Shown here: one piece after another, positions 1 through 9,172 of the stretch
How positions within the stretch are numbered: position 1 is the first letter of the stretch
Layout of the letters: every line of letters starts with the position of its first letter
Assembly: GCA_900315935.1 (NCBI GenBank)
Contig: ONBB01000002.1
Location: forward strand, 124,001-188,000
Length of the DNA stretch: 64,000 bases
Origin: an uncultured Bacteroidales bacterium
Lineage (GTDB): Bacteria > Bacteroidota > Bacteroidia > Bacteroidales > P3
Direction: 5' to 3'
Notes under the pieces: generated by a model
What the model was told of the DNA's origin: nothing
Seen by the model: only the letters and a program-made list of their open reading frames with translations
The model's database searches: none
Program-made: the position numbers and the translations under genes

Positions 1-2595
1 TCCGCCTTCTATGCGGACTGTTATGGGTCCGGCGACGGTGCCGAGGAGGTTGGATCCGCCATGTATACCGCCCACCACCAGACCGTCGCGCATGGTGATG
101 CTCACCTTTTTGCCTCTCTGCTGGTTGGCTCCGCCGAAGACTTTGCCCTGCACCTTGCCGCCGAGGATCTGTATGGCGGAGGAGTCGCCCATGATGTAGC
201 CGTAGTTGCCGCCGCCGTAGACGTTGCGCGAGATGTAGGCGCTGTCTGCGACCACGATGTGCGAGTTGTAGATGCGCCCCACAGTGGCATCGTCACCTGT
301 GGCGCCGCTGTTTCCACTGCCGGCGCCGAAGATGTTGCCTCCCTTGGAGTAGTAAAAGGGGGTGTCGTGTATGGTGTCGTGTTGGAGACGGGCATTGCCG
401 CCAAAATAGATGTATGAGTTTCCATAGGTTTCGCCCCGGATGGTGAGCAGTCCATTGCATCCGCCAGCTATCCAACAGCTGTGGTCGCCGCCGGTGAAGA
501 CCATCCTGCGGTTGCCGACGGCATTTGCCTGGGCTGCAGCCCCCCATGCGCCTCGGGTGATGGTGCCGCCTTTGATGTATAGCCGGACCTGGGTGGCGAA
601 GGTGTCTATGGCAACGTTGATCTTTTCTGTTGGATCAATCCCCCCGGCAATGGTTTCCAGCTGACCGCCCTCCATCAGTATCACACGTGCCCCCATGTAC
701 CCCCACGAGGTGCTGGCGGTAAGATAGAAGCCGGCATGAGCTGTGGCAGTAGCTCCCGGAGCCACTTGGGCACCGAATCTTCCATATCTGACAGTGCCAC
801 TTTTCACCACATAATTGAACATTCGGGTGTCTTTGTTCACAGGGTCGAGGAAGTCCACCCTATCGCCGCCATAGGGGGCGCTGACATGCAACTTGCCATT
901 GTCGCCCAAGCTGCGGTCATAGTCGCTGCCCAGTACCATATCTAAACTTATCTTTCCCCGTATGTTCAGGTGATTGGCGTCAGAGCCCGCCCCTACTGCC
1001 CACATCGACACATTGCTGCCTCGGTATTCCAGGAAGCTGCCACTTTCCAAACGGTATGATATCTGCTTCGGATGCGGGTCGCTGGCCAATGTATCGGCCA
1101 GCGAAATGCCTACAAGGGGGGCTCTGTTCAGGAAGAAGTCGCACGAGTCGTCAGGCAGACACATGCGTCCATATACAATTTTCCCCGCCTTGATGTCCTT
1201 GTTTCCGGTAATTATCGGCTCATTGGCCTCTGCCCGGCAGTATAGGGTATCCAACATAGCATCGGAGGCATGGGCTCTCCAGAGCCTGAAGGGCCACTCC
1301 TTGTACCCGAGCACTTGTGCAACGCTCGCGTCATAGTACTTTCCAGGGTTGTTGGTAGTGAAATTATACGGCCATATCCATACTATTCCCTCCTGATTGG
1401 CGGGTCCGTAATCGCCTCTCAACACGAAAAGATGGTATATCCGCCTGCGATGGGGCGAGAGCTTGATGTATTCAAACTTGGTTTCCGTCCTGTCGAAAAA
1501 CAGCGACTCCCCGGATACATAGCCGGTAAACGTCCCGGTGGTGTCTTTGGTGTACGATTGGGTCCCGTTTCTCCACACCACTCCATCGGAGAATACTTGA
1601 GGGACAGGGACGCCTGTGTTTGTGTTGTTGACACGCACCCTCGTCAGAGAACGTATGGTACAGCCTCCGCCTGGGGTGCCAAACGAGGGCACCTCGGTCA
1701 GCAACACCGGGGAGACACCGTCGGTACCGTCGGGATAGACCGAGGTCATGGTGAAGCCCTTGCCTATGCCTGCACGGTCGCGCTGCCACAGGCAGTTGTC
1801 GCACGTGTACACCACGAAGTTGCGCTCATAGGCATTCCTGCCGGTGGCATACTGCCCTGTGGGAGACCGGTCGAAGGCAACCAGTGTCGGGTAGACAAAC
1901 GCGCGTGCCCAAATAGCCTCAAACACCACATCCATACCGTATTCGGCAGCGGGGAGGAAATAGACTGTATCCTCGGCATCAAGCATGGCACCCACAGCTA
2001 CAGGGCGCGTCATCGCCGTGTCGCGATACACACTGCCTCCATGGAGGTTCTTGAGTCGCCATTTATAAAAACCGCGCCAGCGAGTGGAACCGCTGCCGTG
2101 AGTAGGACGGCGCGAGTAGGGGTTGGGAATCAGCCGGTAGAAACAGGGGCCATCCGCAGCAGCCTTGCTCGAAGCCGACTCTCCATTCACGCGCTCCAGG
2201 GTTTTCCAGTATACATAAGTGTTTTTTTCCGGGGCATCGATGCCGATGCCCACCCTGTCGGCAGCCACGCTGACATCGGGGGTGCCTGTGGGCGAGGCGG
2301 CGGCGCTGCTATACATGGTGTTTGTGCCATAGCCATAATATGTAATCTTCACATCTGCCGGATTGAGGCTGCGTACCAGGCATTCAGGGTCGCTGTAGTA
2401 GCTCCATGCATGGTTCTCGCGGTCGTCCAGATAGACCTCGTTGACGGTTTGCGCTGAAACTTTCAAGAAAAAAACTGTGAAAAGCAGGGCCAGCAGACAA
2501 AACCTCTTCCACAACCTGTTTTCTGCGCCGATTGCAACGGAAAAACTGGGGCAACACGAACACATCTTGCTCATATACAATTGTTTAATCCTCAT
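1..2595 (-). CDS. Large secreted GG-rich surface protein, C-terminus beyond the window
   Basis: An open frame of 865 codons without a stop runs from position 2595 off the left edge. I translated it codon by codon. The N-terminus has a long n-region, then a hydrophobic core (FCLLALLFTVFFL) and a probable cleavage after KVSAQ. ATG at 2595 sits 22 nt downstream of a canonical promoter; ATGs at codons 8 and 11 are alternative starts and would give a more usual signal peptide. The last ~330 residues are rich in short Gly-turn motifs such as GGNIFGAG, VYGGGNYG, VFGGANQ and GGSNLLG, which look like a repetitive beta-solenoid or adhesin-like stalk. No catalytic motif was seen. Because porU and porV are nearby and the protein has a signal peptide, a T9SS cargo is plausible, but the C-terminal sorting domain would lie outside the window. 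Function unknown. Confidence 0.85.
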   Translation of the reverse strand, partial: MRIKQLYMSKMCSCCPSFSVAIGAENRLWKRFCLLALLFTVFFLKVSAQTVNEVYLDDRENHAWSYYSDPECLVRSLNPADVKITYYGYGTNTMYSSAAASPTGTPDVSVAADRVGIGIDAPEKNTYVYWKTLERVNGESASSKAAADGPCFYRLIPNPYSRRPTHGSGSTRWRGFYKWRLKNLHGGSVYRDTAMTRPVAVGAMLDAEDTVYFLPAAEYGMDVVFEAIWARAFVYPTLVAFDRSPTGQYATGRNAYERNFVVYTCDNCLWQRDRAGIGKGFTMTSVYPDGTDGVSPVLLTEVPSFGTPGGGCTIRSLTRVRVNNTNTGVPVPQVFSDGVVWRNGTQSYTKDTTGTFTGYVSGESLFFDRTETKFEYIKLSPHRRRIYHLFVLRGDYGPANQEGIVWIWPYNFTTNNPGKYYDASVAQVLGYKEWPFRLWRAHASDAMLDTLYCRAEANEPIITGNKDIKAGKIVYGRMCLPDDSCDFFLNRAPLVGISLADTLASDPHPKQISYRLESGSFLEYRGSNVSMWAVGAGSDANHLNIRGKISLDMVLGSDYDRSLGDNGKLHVSAPYGGDRVDFLDPVNKDTRMFNYVVKSGTVRYGRFGAQVAPGATATAHAGFYLTASTSWGYMGARVILMEGGQLETIAGGIDPTEKINVAIDTFATQVRLYIKGGTITRGAWGAAAQANAVGNRRMVFTGGDHSCWIAGGCNGLLTIRGETYGNSYIYFGGNARLQHDTIHDTPFYYSKGGNIFGAGSGNSGATGDDATVGRIYNSHIVVADSAYISRNVYGGGNYGYIMGDSSAIQILGGKVQGKVFGGANQQRGKKVSITMRDGLVVGGIHGGSNLLGTVAGPITVRIEGG

Positions 2596-2616
2596 TTTTT
2601 ACAAAAAAAACTCTTG

Positions 2617-2648
2617 CAAAGTTACAAATGTTACGCGACATGGCCAAA
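2617..2648 (-). promoter_or_regulatory. Bacteroidota-type promoter of the left-edge surface gene
   Basis: On the minus strand TTTG (2648-2645) is followed after exactly 20 nt by TAACTTTG (2624-2617), the -33/-7 pattern of the Bacteroidota primary sigma factor. The -7 element ends 22 nt before the ATG at 2595. Confidence 0.75.
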
Positions 2649-2757
2649 TAATCCTTTCCAAAAGAACGGAATACACTAAAAACCATACACTTACATAACA
2701 CCCACACGGCACCCTGCCACAATATGGTACCATAAGCTTCCATATCCTTCCAGTGCC

Positions 2758-2815
2758 CTAGTATTCCCCTACCGTTCCCCTACCATTCCCCTACCGTTCC
2801 CCTACCCTTCCGGGG
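2758..2815. repeat. Intergenic tandem repeat, 11-bp period (TTCCCCTACCG)
   Basis: Four near-identical 11-bp units with consensus TTCCCCTACCG follow one another between the divergent genes at 2595 and 2902, preceded by CCCTAGTA. One and a half units in opposite orientation recur at 19263-19279, and a related array (TTTCCCACCCG) lies at 48180-48212, also next to CCCTAGTA. The rest of the 306-nt gap (2596-2901) holds only the two promoters. Confidence 0.8.
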
Positions 2816-2866
2816 GCATTTTAACATAAAAAATCACAAAAGCGCTTCCAGTTTGCAAAAAAGTTG

Positions 2867-2874
2867 TATCTTTG
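2867..2874 (+). promoter_or_regulatory. -7 promoter element upstream of the WG-repeat gene
   Basis: TATCTTTG matches the Bacteroidota -7 consensus TAnnTTTG, 27 nt before the chosen ATG at 2902. A TTTG lies only 11 nt upstream, so the -33 box is not convincing. Confidence 0.55.
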
Positions 2875-2901
2875 CATTTTGAATTGAAACCAATTTATAT
2901 A

Positions 2902-4254
2902 ATGAAACGCACCACGATACTGCTCATTATAGCCCTGTTTGCCCTGGGTAGCGCCCAGGCGCAAAAGCTAGTGTACGACAAGACTTCGCAGACTTTCGGC
3001 TACCAAAGCGAGGCCGGCAACTGGGTGATTAACCCGCGGTTCCAGCGCGCGTCGGAATTCGACGGCGGGAGCCGCAAATGGGCTGTGGTGAAGCTGGACG
3101 GCCGCTGGGGAGTGATCGATGTGGACGGCCACTTCATCTGCCGCAATGTGTTTGAGGACCGCGACATCGCGCGTCAGGCGGGCCAGGAGTGGGAGGTCCA
3201 GACCGAGCCCGGCAAGTGGGTCTACCCGGCCCGCAACCAAGCCGACGGCCGGTGGGGCTACGTGGACTATTACGGCCGCTGGCACTACCAGCCGGTCTAT
3301 GAGGCGGCTCGCCCCCACCAGGGCAAGGACCCGAAGAGCTATGCCGCCGTCAAGAAGGACGGCCGCTGGGGCTGCATCGACGGCCGCGGCGTGCTGGTGA
3401 TCGCCAACATATTCCTCCGCCCCGAGCAGGCCGAGGAGGCCGGGCAGCAGTGGGCAATCAGCCGCAACTACTACAAGTGGCGCCTGGCCACCACCCATCC
3501 GCAGACGGGCCTCTGGGGCTTCGTGGACTATCTGGGCCGCTGGGTCGTCAAGCCGCAGTACTCCGAAGTGAAACCCTTCGGCAGCGACAACTACTACGAA
3601 TACACGCAGGTGAAGCAGGAGGGCCGCTGGGGCAATATTGACCGCAACGGCGAGGTGATCTCCCTGCCCATCTTCTTCTCCTGCGACGAGGCCACCTACG
3701 CGCTGCGCCAGTACGAGCACGGCCGTGCGCTGGAGGCCTGGCGCTACCCGGTAACGAACCCTGCCGACGGCAAGTGGGGCTGGGTGGACTGGAGCGGCGA
3801 GTGGCGCATCGAGCCCCGGTTCGAGGAGGCGACGCATTTCGCCAACGACACAGGTCTCTTCGCCACCGCCAAGTACGACGGATACTGGATGGTGATAGGG
3901 GACACGGGCGAGTTCCTCTCGCGCAATGTATTCACGCTGAGCTCCGAGGCATGGACCGCCGGCAATGAGTGGGACACCGAGCAGGAGCTTGGGCACTGGC
4001 TATACCCCATCATGGACCGCGGCACGCAAGCATGGGGCTATGTGGACTACCGGGGCCAGTGGGTAATCAAGCCCACCCTCGAGGACGCCAAGCTGTTCAT
4101 CAACGTGTGGAACGACCGCGTGGCTCCCGCGAAGATGGACGGCAAGTGGGGCTGCATCGACCACACGGGGCAGTTCGTGGTGAAGAACCAGTACAACACT
4201 TCCGCCGACGCGTATATGGCGGGTCGCCGCTGGGCTGAGGGGAAGCGATTCTGA
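2902..4254 (+). CDS. Secreted WG-repeat protein
   Basis: 450 residues. A signal peptide (MKRTTILLIIALFALGSAQA) is followed by a mature protein built almost entirely of WG repeats. Units such as GRWGYVDYYGRW, GLWGFVDYLGRW, GKWGWVDWSGEW and QAWGYVDYRGQW alternate with a second type (GRWGVID, GRWGCID, GRWGNID, GKWGCID). An upstream in-frame ATG at 2872 lies inside the promoter -7 element, so 2902 is the start. WG (KWG) repeats are known as beta-rich modules in bacterial periplasmic and surface proteins, and ligands are usually unknown. The downstream pyrC starts 24 nt later and may share the transcript. Location is probably periplasmic or outer membrane. No enzymatic motif was seen. Confidence 0.85.
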   Translation: MKRTTILLIIALFALGSAQAQKLVYDKTSQTFGYQSEAGNWVINPRFQRASEFDGGSRKWAVVKLDGRWGVIDVDGHFICRNVFEDRDIARQAGQEWEVQTEPGKWVYPARNQADGRWGYVDYYGRWHYQPVYEAARPHQGKDPKSYAAVKKDGRWGCIDGRGVLVIANIFLRPEQAEEAGQQWAISRNYYKWRLATTHPQTGLWGFVDYLGRWVVKPQYSEVKPFGSDNYYEYTQVKQEGRWGNIDRNGEVISLPIFFSCDEATYALRQYEHGRALEAWRYPVTNPADGKWGWVDWSGEWRIEPRFEEATHFANDTGLFATAKYDGYWMVIGDTGEFLSRNVFTLSSEAWTAGNEWDTEQELGHWLYPIMDRGTQAWGYVDYRGQWVIKPTLEDAKLFINVWNDRVAPAKMDGKWGCIDHTGQFVVKNQYNTSADAYMAGRRWAEGKRF

Positions 4255-4278
4255 AATTGAAACATTAAAACTTGTAAA

Positions 4279-5616
4279 TTGAAAACACTCATTCACAATG
4301 CGACCATCGTCAACGAGGGTCGCATGTTTGTCGGTTCGGTCGCTATCGATGGAGAGAGGATAGTGGAGGTTTCTGAAAAATCGGAGTATTTGGATTGTTC
4401 AGAATATTCAGAAATCGTGGAGGCGGAAGGGCTGCTGCTGCTTCCCGGTGTGATTGACACGCATGTGCATTTCCGCGACGGGGGACAGAGTGAGAACCCT
4501 GCGGGCACGTTCCGCAGCGAGAGCCGCGCTGCATTGGCAGGCGGCGTTACGTCGGTCGTCGACATGCCGAACACGGTGCCGCAGACCACCACCCTCGAAG
4601 CCCTTGAGGCCAAAGAGGCACTGGCCCGCCGCGACTCCGCTGTCAACTACGGCTTCATGCTGGGGGCGACGAACGACAATATCGCCGACCTCCTCGCCCT
4701 CGACCCCACGCGCTACGCCGCCATCAAGCTCTTCCTCGGCTCCTCGACGGGGAATATGCTGGTCAACAGGGGGGAGCAGCTGGACCTGCTTTTCCGCGAG
4801 TCGCGCAAGCTGATTGTGGCGCACTGCGAGCAGGAGGAGGTGATTCAGGCGAACCTGCACAACCTGAAGCTTGAATGCCAGGGGACCGACCGCGAGACGG
4901 CGGCCCTGCATCCGCAGATACGCAATACGGAGGCTTGTTTCCTGAGCACGTACCACGCGATCGAGCGCGCCCGGAGGTACGGCACACGCCTGCACGTGGC
5001 GCACCTCTCGACGGCGACGGAGCTTTCGCTCTTATCCAATTTCGACCTGGACCGCAAGCATATCACGGCGGAGGTTACTCCGAACCACCTGTGGTTCGAC
5101 GACCGGGACTATGCGGAGTTGGGGAACCTGATCAAGTGCAACCCCGCCATCAAGTCCAACGACGACCGCCTGGCCCTTTGGGCCGCCCTCGAGGACGGCC
5201 TGATTGACACTATCGCGACGGACCATGCGCCGCACCCCCTGGAGGCGAAGCGCCGCCGGTATTTCGACGCCCCGAGCGGCATACCCTCGATACAGCACTC
5301 GCTGCAGATGATGCTGGAACCGGCTATCGGCAACAAGGAGCTGCTGACGATGGTAGTGCAGAAGATGAGCCATAATCCGGCGCTGCTTTTCGGTATCGAG
5401 GGGCGCGGTTTCATACGTCCGGGTTACAAGGCGGACTTGGTGCTGGTGCGTCCCGGGGTGGAGGAGACGGTTACGCGCGAATCATTATTATATAAGTGCG
5501 GCTGGAGTCCGCTGGAGGGGCAGACTTTCCATACGCGCATCGAGCGGGTGTGGGTGAACGGCTGCGACACCTCCGCCAGCACCCCTGCCGCCCAGCCCCT
5601 AGCTTTCTACCGCTAG
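4279..5616 (+). CDS. pyrC: Dihydroorotase
   Basis: 445 residues; catalyses the reversible cyclisation of N-carbamoyl-aspartate to dihydroorotate in pyrimidine synthesis. Amidohydrolase metal motifs are visible: DTHVHFRDGG (His62 and His64), the lysine of AAIKLFLGS that is carbamylated in this family, IVAHCEQ, HVAHLST and the catalytic TDHAPH. The frame opens with TTG at 4279. No in-frame ATG or GTG lies between it and the stop codon at 4258, and KTLIHNATIVNEG is the expected family N-terminus, so TTG is taken as the start. The TTG sits in an AAATTGAAA-like heptad tract. Residues about 31-45 (SEKSEYLDCSEYSE) are encoded by a 9-bp repeat tract. The family normally has a short strand-turn here between the N-terminal beta-sandwich strands, so the insertion is probably a surface loop. 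Confidence 0.93.
   Translation: MKTLIHNATIVNEGRMFVGSVAIDGERIVEVSEKSEYLDCSEYSEIVEAEGLLLLPGVIDTHVHFRDGGQSENPAGTFRSESRAALAGGVTSVVDMPNTVPQTTTLEALEAKEALARRDSAVNYGFMLGATNDNIADLLALDPTRYAAIKLFLGSSTGNMLVNRGEQLDLLFRESRKLIVAHCEQEEVIQANLHNLKLECQGTDRETAALHPQIRNTEACFLSTYHAIERARRYGTRLHVAHLSTATELSLLSNFDLDRKHITAEVTPNHLWFDDRDYAELGNLIKCNPAIKSNDDRLALWAALEDGLIDTIATDHAPHPLEAKRRRYFDAPSGIPSIQHSLQMMLEPAIGNKELLTMVVQKMSHNPALLFGIEGRGFIRPGYKADLVLVRPGVEETVTRESLLYKCGWSPLEGQTFHTRIERVWVNGCDTSASTPAAQPLAFYR
4370..4414 (+). repeat. In-frame 9-bp tandem tract (TCNGA type) inside pyrC
   Basis: Five consecutive 9-bp units centred on TCNGA-like cores (TTTCTGAAA, AATCGGAGT, ATTTGGATT, GTTCAGAAT, ATTCAGAAA). Same family as the tracts in hydF, cinA, the beta-mannosidase and nqrC. 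Confidence 0.8.
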
Positions 5617-5632
5617 GCAGAGGGCATGGATA

Positions 5633-5692
5633 TATACAAAAACAAGGAGGGTGTTCCGGTAGGTACTTGGAACACCCTCCTTGTTTTGTATC
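5633..5692. terminator. Bidirectional terminator between pyrC and floA
   Basis: A long hairpin with arms AACAAGGAGGGTGTTCC (5641-5657) and its complement from 5669, and an 11-nt loop. It is flanked by A-rich sequence on one side and TTGTTTT on the other, so it can stop transcription from both converging genes. Confidence 0.85.
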
Positions 5693-5699
5693 AGCAGGG

Positions 5700-6686
5700 C
5701 TATTTGCCCATGGGTTTTTCGGTGGCCTTGGGCTGGCCGGCGGGTGTGGCGATGCTGCTGCGCATGTCGGTGTCGGCCTGGATGTTCTTCATGCGGTAGT
5801 AGTCCATGATGCCGAGGTTGCCGCTGCGGAAGGCTTCGGCCATAGCCAGTGGCACTTCGGCTTCGGCCTCGATCACCTTGGCGCGGGCTTCCTGCGCCTT
5901 GGCTTTCATCTCCTGCTCCTGGGCGACGGCCATAGCGCGGCGTTCCTCGGCCTTGGCCTGTGCGATGTTCTTGTCGGCGTTGGCCTGGTCCATCTGGAGC
6001 TGGGCGCCGATGTTCTTACCGACGTCGATGTCTGCGATGTCGATGGAAAGGATTTCGAAGGCGGTGCCGCTGTCGAGACCTTTGGTGAGCACCAGTTTGG
6101 AGATGCTGTCGGGGTTTTCGAGCACCTGCTTGTGGCTCACAGCCGAGCCGATGCTGGTTACGATACCCTCGCCCACGCGTGCGAGGATGGTTTCCTCGCC
6201 GGAGCCGCCGACGAGCTGTTTGATGTTGGTACGGACGGTTACGCGTGCTTTGGCGATGAGCTGGATGCCGTCTTTGGCGACGGCTGCCACGGGCGGGGTG
6301 TCGATAACCTTGGGGTTGACGGAGGTCTGCACGGCCTTGAGCACATCGCGGCCAGCGAGGTCGATGGCGGTGGCGGTCTTGAAGTCGAGGTTCATGTTGG
6401 CCTTGTCGGCACTGATGAGGGCGTTGACGACGTTGCCGACGTGGCCACCGGCCAGGTAGTGGGCTTCGAGGTCGTTCTGTTTGATTTTCAGACCTGCCTT
6501 GCTGGCCGAAATGAGGTTGCCTACGATGACCGAGGGCGGCACTTTGCGGAAGCGCATGAAGATGAGCTGTACCAGCGAGGTGTAGACACCGCTGACGAGG
6601 GCTTGGAACCAGATGCCGATGGGCACGAGGTAGAGGAAGAGGATGAGCGCAATGGCGCAGACGACGATGATGATAATGGTTTCCAT
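5700..6686 (-). CDS. floA: Flotillin-like membrane-microdomain protein FloA
   Basis: 328 residues, the usual length of the UPF0365/FloA family. An N-terminal hydrophobic hairpin (about residues 3-40, with the family-typical [15 protein letters not shown]) precedes the SPFH-like domain ([28 protein letters not shown]). A C-terminal Ala/Glu-rich helix ([36 protein letters not shown]) probably drives oligomerisation. FloA organises membrane microdomains in other bacteria. The nfeD-like gene lies 12 nt upstream, the classic pairing. Last gene of the porU-porV-ispF-clpS-nfeD-floA run, closed by the hairpin at 5633-5692. Confidence 0.95.
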   Translation of the reverse strand: METIIIIVVCAIALILFLYLVPIGIWFQALVSGVYTSLVQLIFMRFRKVPPSVIVGNLISASKAGLKIKQNDLEAHYLAGGHVGNVVNALISADKANMNLDFKTATAIDLAGRDVLKAVQTSVNPKVIDTPPVAAVAKDGIQLIAKARVTVRTNIKQLVGGSGEETILARVGEGIVTSIGSAVSHKQVLENPDSISKLVLTKGLDSGTAFEILSIDIADIDVGKNIGAQLQMDQANADKNIAQAKAEERRAMAVAQEQEMKAKAQEARAKVIEAEAEVPLAMAEAFRSGNLGIMDYYRMKNIQADTDMRSSIATPAGQPKATEKPMGK

Positions 6687-6698
6687 TTGTTGAGGTTT

Positions 6699-7181
6699 TT
6701 ATTGGTTTTCAAAGCGGTTGTCCGATGTCTCGACCACGTCGATGCGGTAGCCTTCGATAGCCACCACCTCGATGGTGCGGTCGGGGTCGATGAATTTGTT
6801 CACGGCATGGACCTCGGTGGGTTGGCCGTCGATGAGGGCTTTGCCTGTGGGAGCCAGGCGCGAGATGGTGGTACCCCGGGTGCCCACTTTGATGGTGTGT
6901 TCCAGCTGGTTCACCTTGCTGTCGACCTCCTCGTTCAGGCTGAAGCGCTTCCACGTCTTGGTCTTCATGAACCACGCCAGCATCAGGCCGCAGAGGGCAA
7001 TGGCACAAAGCAGCACAATGGTGCCTACGGTGTTGCCAAACATTTGGTAGGTCTCCCAGACGCCGAATGCTATCAGGCCGACCCCGAATACTCCCGCGAT
7101 GCCGCCGGGTAGGGCTACAATCTCGAGTGCCAATAGTATGACACCCACCAACAGTACGATGATTAAAAGTGTAGTATTCAT
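6699..7181 (-). CDS. NfeD-like membrane protein
   Basis: 160 residues. An N-terminal helix (LLIIVLLVGVILLALEIVALPG) and two further membrane segments (about 28-46 and 54-72) are followed by a soluble OB-fold NfeD domain (about 95-155: GTRGTTISRLAPTGKALIDG, then the EVVAIEGYRIDVVE strand region). There is no ClpP-class protease domain, so this is the short NfeD type. It is encoded directly upstream of floA, its usual partner. Presumed inner-membrane microdomain component. Confidence 0.9.
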   Translation of the reverse strand: MNTTLLIIVLLVGVILLALEIVALPGGIAGVFGVGLIAFGVWETYQMFGNTVGTIVLLCAIALCGLMLAWFMKTKTWKRFSLNEEVDSKVNQLEHTIKVGTRGTTISRLAPTGKALIDGQPTEVHAVNKFIDPDRTIEVVAIEGYRIDVVETSDNRFENQ

Positions 7182-7182
7182 A

Positions 7183-7467
7183 TTATTCTTGTATTTCAGA
7201 GGTTAGTTGTTTGTCCAGCAATGCAGTGTGCATCGGCAGCAGGTCGGAGTAGGCTCCATGCTTGACCGTGCATGAACCATGGCAATGAACTAAGATAGCG
7301 CACTGCTCAGCCTGCTCTTCGGTATGGCGACAGATGTCGACCAGGGCCTTGATGACGTAGTCGAACGTGTGCACATCGTCGTTGTAGAGCACCAGGCTGC
7401 AGCCGCTGTCTTCCAGTACGTCAGCCTCGTCGTCTACTTGCGGAGAGGTATAGGGTTTGTCGTTCAT
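7183..7467 (-). CDS. clpS: ClpS-family adaptor for Clp proteolysis
   Basis: 94 residues. The core motif [18 protein letters not shown] is the ClpS signature that binds N-degron substrates and docks on the ClpA/ClpC N-domain. The disordered acidic N-terminus (about 20 residues) is typical. The His-Cys segment [12 protein letters not shown] matches the second half of the ClpS fold. Its ATG overlaps the ispF stop codon by 4 nt (7464-7467), indicating translational coupling. Confidence 0.9.
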   Translation of the reverse strand: MNDKPYTSPQVDDEADVLEDSGCSLVLYNDDVHTFDYVIKALVDICRHTEEQAEQCAILVHCHGSCTVKHGAYSDLLPMHTALLDKQLTSEIQE

Positions 7468-7931
7468 ATAAGCAGGGCTATGGCTTGTGCGCTGATGCCT
7501 TCCTCACGTCCCTCGAATCCGAGACGCTCGGTGGTGGTGGCTTTGACGGATACCTGTTCGATGCCGATACCGAGCGTGTCGGCTATGGTCTGCCGCATTT
7601 GGTCAATGTAGGGCGCCAACTTTGGACGCTGGGCAGCTATGGTGGAGTCTATATTGCCGATGGAATACCCCTGCTTATGCAGAAGGTTGCCCACATGGGC
7701 CAGCAGCTTGGTGCTGGCAATGCCTTTGTATTGAGGATCGGTGTCGGGGAAATGCTTGCCAATGTCGCCCAGGGCGGCGGCACCGAGCAGGGCGTCGCTG
7801 ATGGCATGCAGCAGCACGTCGGCATCGCTGTGCCCAACCAGTCCGTGGGTGTGCGGCACCAATACGCCACCTATCCACAAGGGCAGACCCTCCTGGAGGC
7901 GGTGTACATCGTATCCTGTTCCTATACGCAT
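7464..7931 (-). CDS. ispF: 2-C-methyl-D-erythritol 2,4-cyclodiphosphate synthase
   Basis: 155 residues, normal for IspF of the MEP isoprenoid pathway; converts CDP-methylerythritol 2-phosphate to the 2,4-cyclodiphosphate with release of [15 protein letters not shown] at the start and [18 protein letters not shown] supply the zinc ligands (Asp8 and His10, with His42 in LLHAIS). FPDTDP and [12 protein letters not shown] are further conserved motifs. The frame stays open upstream to 8156, but that stretch lies in another frame of porV, so ATG at 7931 is used. It begins 1 nt after the porV stop codon. Confidence 0.95.
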   Translation of the reverse strand: MRIGTGYDVHRLQEGLPLWIGGVLVPHTHGLVGHSDADVLLHAISDALLGAAALGDIGKHFPDTDPQYKGIASTKLLAHVGNLLHKQGYSIGNIDSTIAAQRPKLAPYIDQMRQTIADTLGIGIEQVSVKATTTERLGFEGREEGISAQAIALLI

Positions 7932-7932
7932 G

Positions 7933-9117
7933 CTATTTGGTGGGTTTGAGGTCGAGGCCGATGCTGATGCGCATGGTGTTGGAGAGGGGGTTGGTGGCGA
8001 TGGTGGTGGTAGGGACCAGGTAAGAGAAGTCGCCCGAGAAGTAGCTGTAGCGGAGCCCCACGCCGATAGTTGCGTACTGGCGACCGCCTTTGTTGGCGTG
8101 CTCATAGAAGTAGCCGGCACGGACGGCAAAGGTTTCGGCGTACCAGTATTCGGCACCGACGGAGAGCTGTATCTCCTGCAATTCCTCGCTCATTCCGCCA
8201 GGGGCGTCGTAGAACGACTGGAAGGCACCCTGCACCACACCGATATTGTTGTACTCGCTCCAGTTGTTGGCAAAGCGAGAGGGGTGGTCGACACCGTCCT
8301 TGGTGTAGGGAGGTGTGGGAACCAGCAGCTTGTTGGCATCAAGCATGACGGAGATCTTGTTGTAATCGTCGAGGCGGTTGGTATAGCGTCCGCCGAGGCG
8401 CAGGTTGGCGGGCAGGAACTCCTTGTCGTTGTCATCGTCCGAGTAGGAGAGTTTGGCACCGAGGTTGGAGATGAAAGCACCGAGGGCGAACTCCTGCTGC
8501 TTGTCAACAGTATTCTGATAATAGAGGCCAATGTCGGCAGCGAGCGAATTGGCGGCGTGGGTTTCGGTGTGGCCACTGCCATCGCTGATTGTTTGCCCAT
8601 TGGTGAGGTCGGAACGCATGAAGCGGCCTGTTGCACCGAGCGAGAGGTTGTCGCTGAGCTTAAGGGCATAGGTGGCATCGAAAGCGAACTCGTTGGGATG
8701 CATGGTGCTGACCATATTGCCTTCGATGTCGGTCATATCGATGTCGCCAAGGGTAAAGTACGTGAGGCTGGCAGCCGCGGCGCTGCGGCTGTTGATGCGG
8801 TAGTAGCCGCCAAGGTAGAGCAGGTTCATGTCGCCCACATGCAGGTTGCGCAACCACGGTGTGTAGGTGGTGCTGATACCTGCAGCATCCTGTATGAAGG
8901 CGAACTTGGCGTTGTTCCAGTGGGACGAATAGGCATCGGGGGTGGTGGCCACACCCACATCGCCCATACCGCTCGAGATACCGTCGGGCGAAATGGTCAA
9001 GATGGGCATACCTGTGGAGATGTAGTTCTTGTTAGCGTCTTGGCCAGTCCAGGTGGATTGGGCAAACATACTGCCGCCCACAAGGGCAAACGCGGCCAGA
9101 AGGGAGAGTCTTTTCAT
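7933..9117 (-). CDS. porV: Type IX secretion outer-membrane protein PorV (LptO)
   Basis: 394 residues with a signal peptide ([20 protein letters not shown]). It is a 14-strand-type (FadL-like) beta-barrel, ending in a strand with aromatic and basic residues ([11 protein letters not shown]). The N-terminal part ([23 protein letters not shown], then [11 protein letters not shown]) is the PorV signature. In T9SS, PorV is the shuttle that carries cargo from the translocon to the PorU sortase. It lies 55 nt downstream of porU, the usual porU-porV order. Confidence 0.93.
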   Translation of the reverse strand: MKRLSLLAAFALVGGSMFAQSTWTGQDANKNYISTGMPILTISPDGISSGMGDVGVATTPDAYSSHWNNAKFAFIQDAAGISTTYTPWLRNLHVGDMNLLYLGGYYRINSRSAAAASLTYFTLGDIDMTDIEGNMVSTMHPNEFAFDATYALKLSDNLSLGATGRFMRSDLTNGQTISDGSGHTETHAANSLAADIGLYYQNTVDKQQEFALGAFISNLGAKLSYSDDDNDKEFLPANLRLGGRYTNRLDDYNKISVMLDANKLLVPTPPYTKDGVDHPSRFANNWSEYNNIGVVQGAFQSFYDAPGGMSEELQEIQLSVGAEYWYAETFAVRAGYFYEHANKGGRQYATIGVGLRYSYFSGDFSYLVPTTTIATNPLSNTMRISIGLDLKPTK

Positions 9118-9172
9118 TCTATGTTGTTTGTTGTTTTGCGCTTAATAACGCAGAGGGTTTTCATTTATTGTG

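Noticed and set aside
1270..2457. A 395-codon open frame on the plus strand
   Set aside because: The opposite strand carries an uninterrupted 865-codon frame with promoter and signal peptide; the plus frame has no coherent motifs.
2758..2815. CRISPR array
   Set aside because: The 11-bp units are contiguous without spacers and no cas gene is present; the same holds for the other tandem arrays.
5496..7112. A 538-codon open frame on the plus strand
   Set aside because: It is the mirror of floA and nfeD on the other strand, rich in Asp, Gly and His, with no domain.
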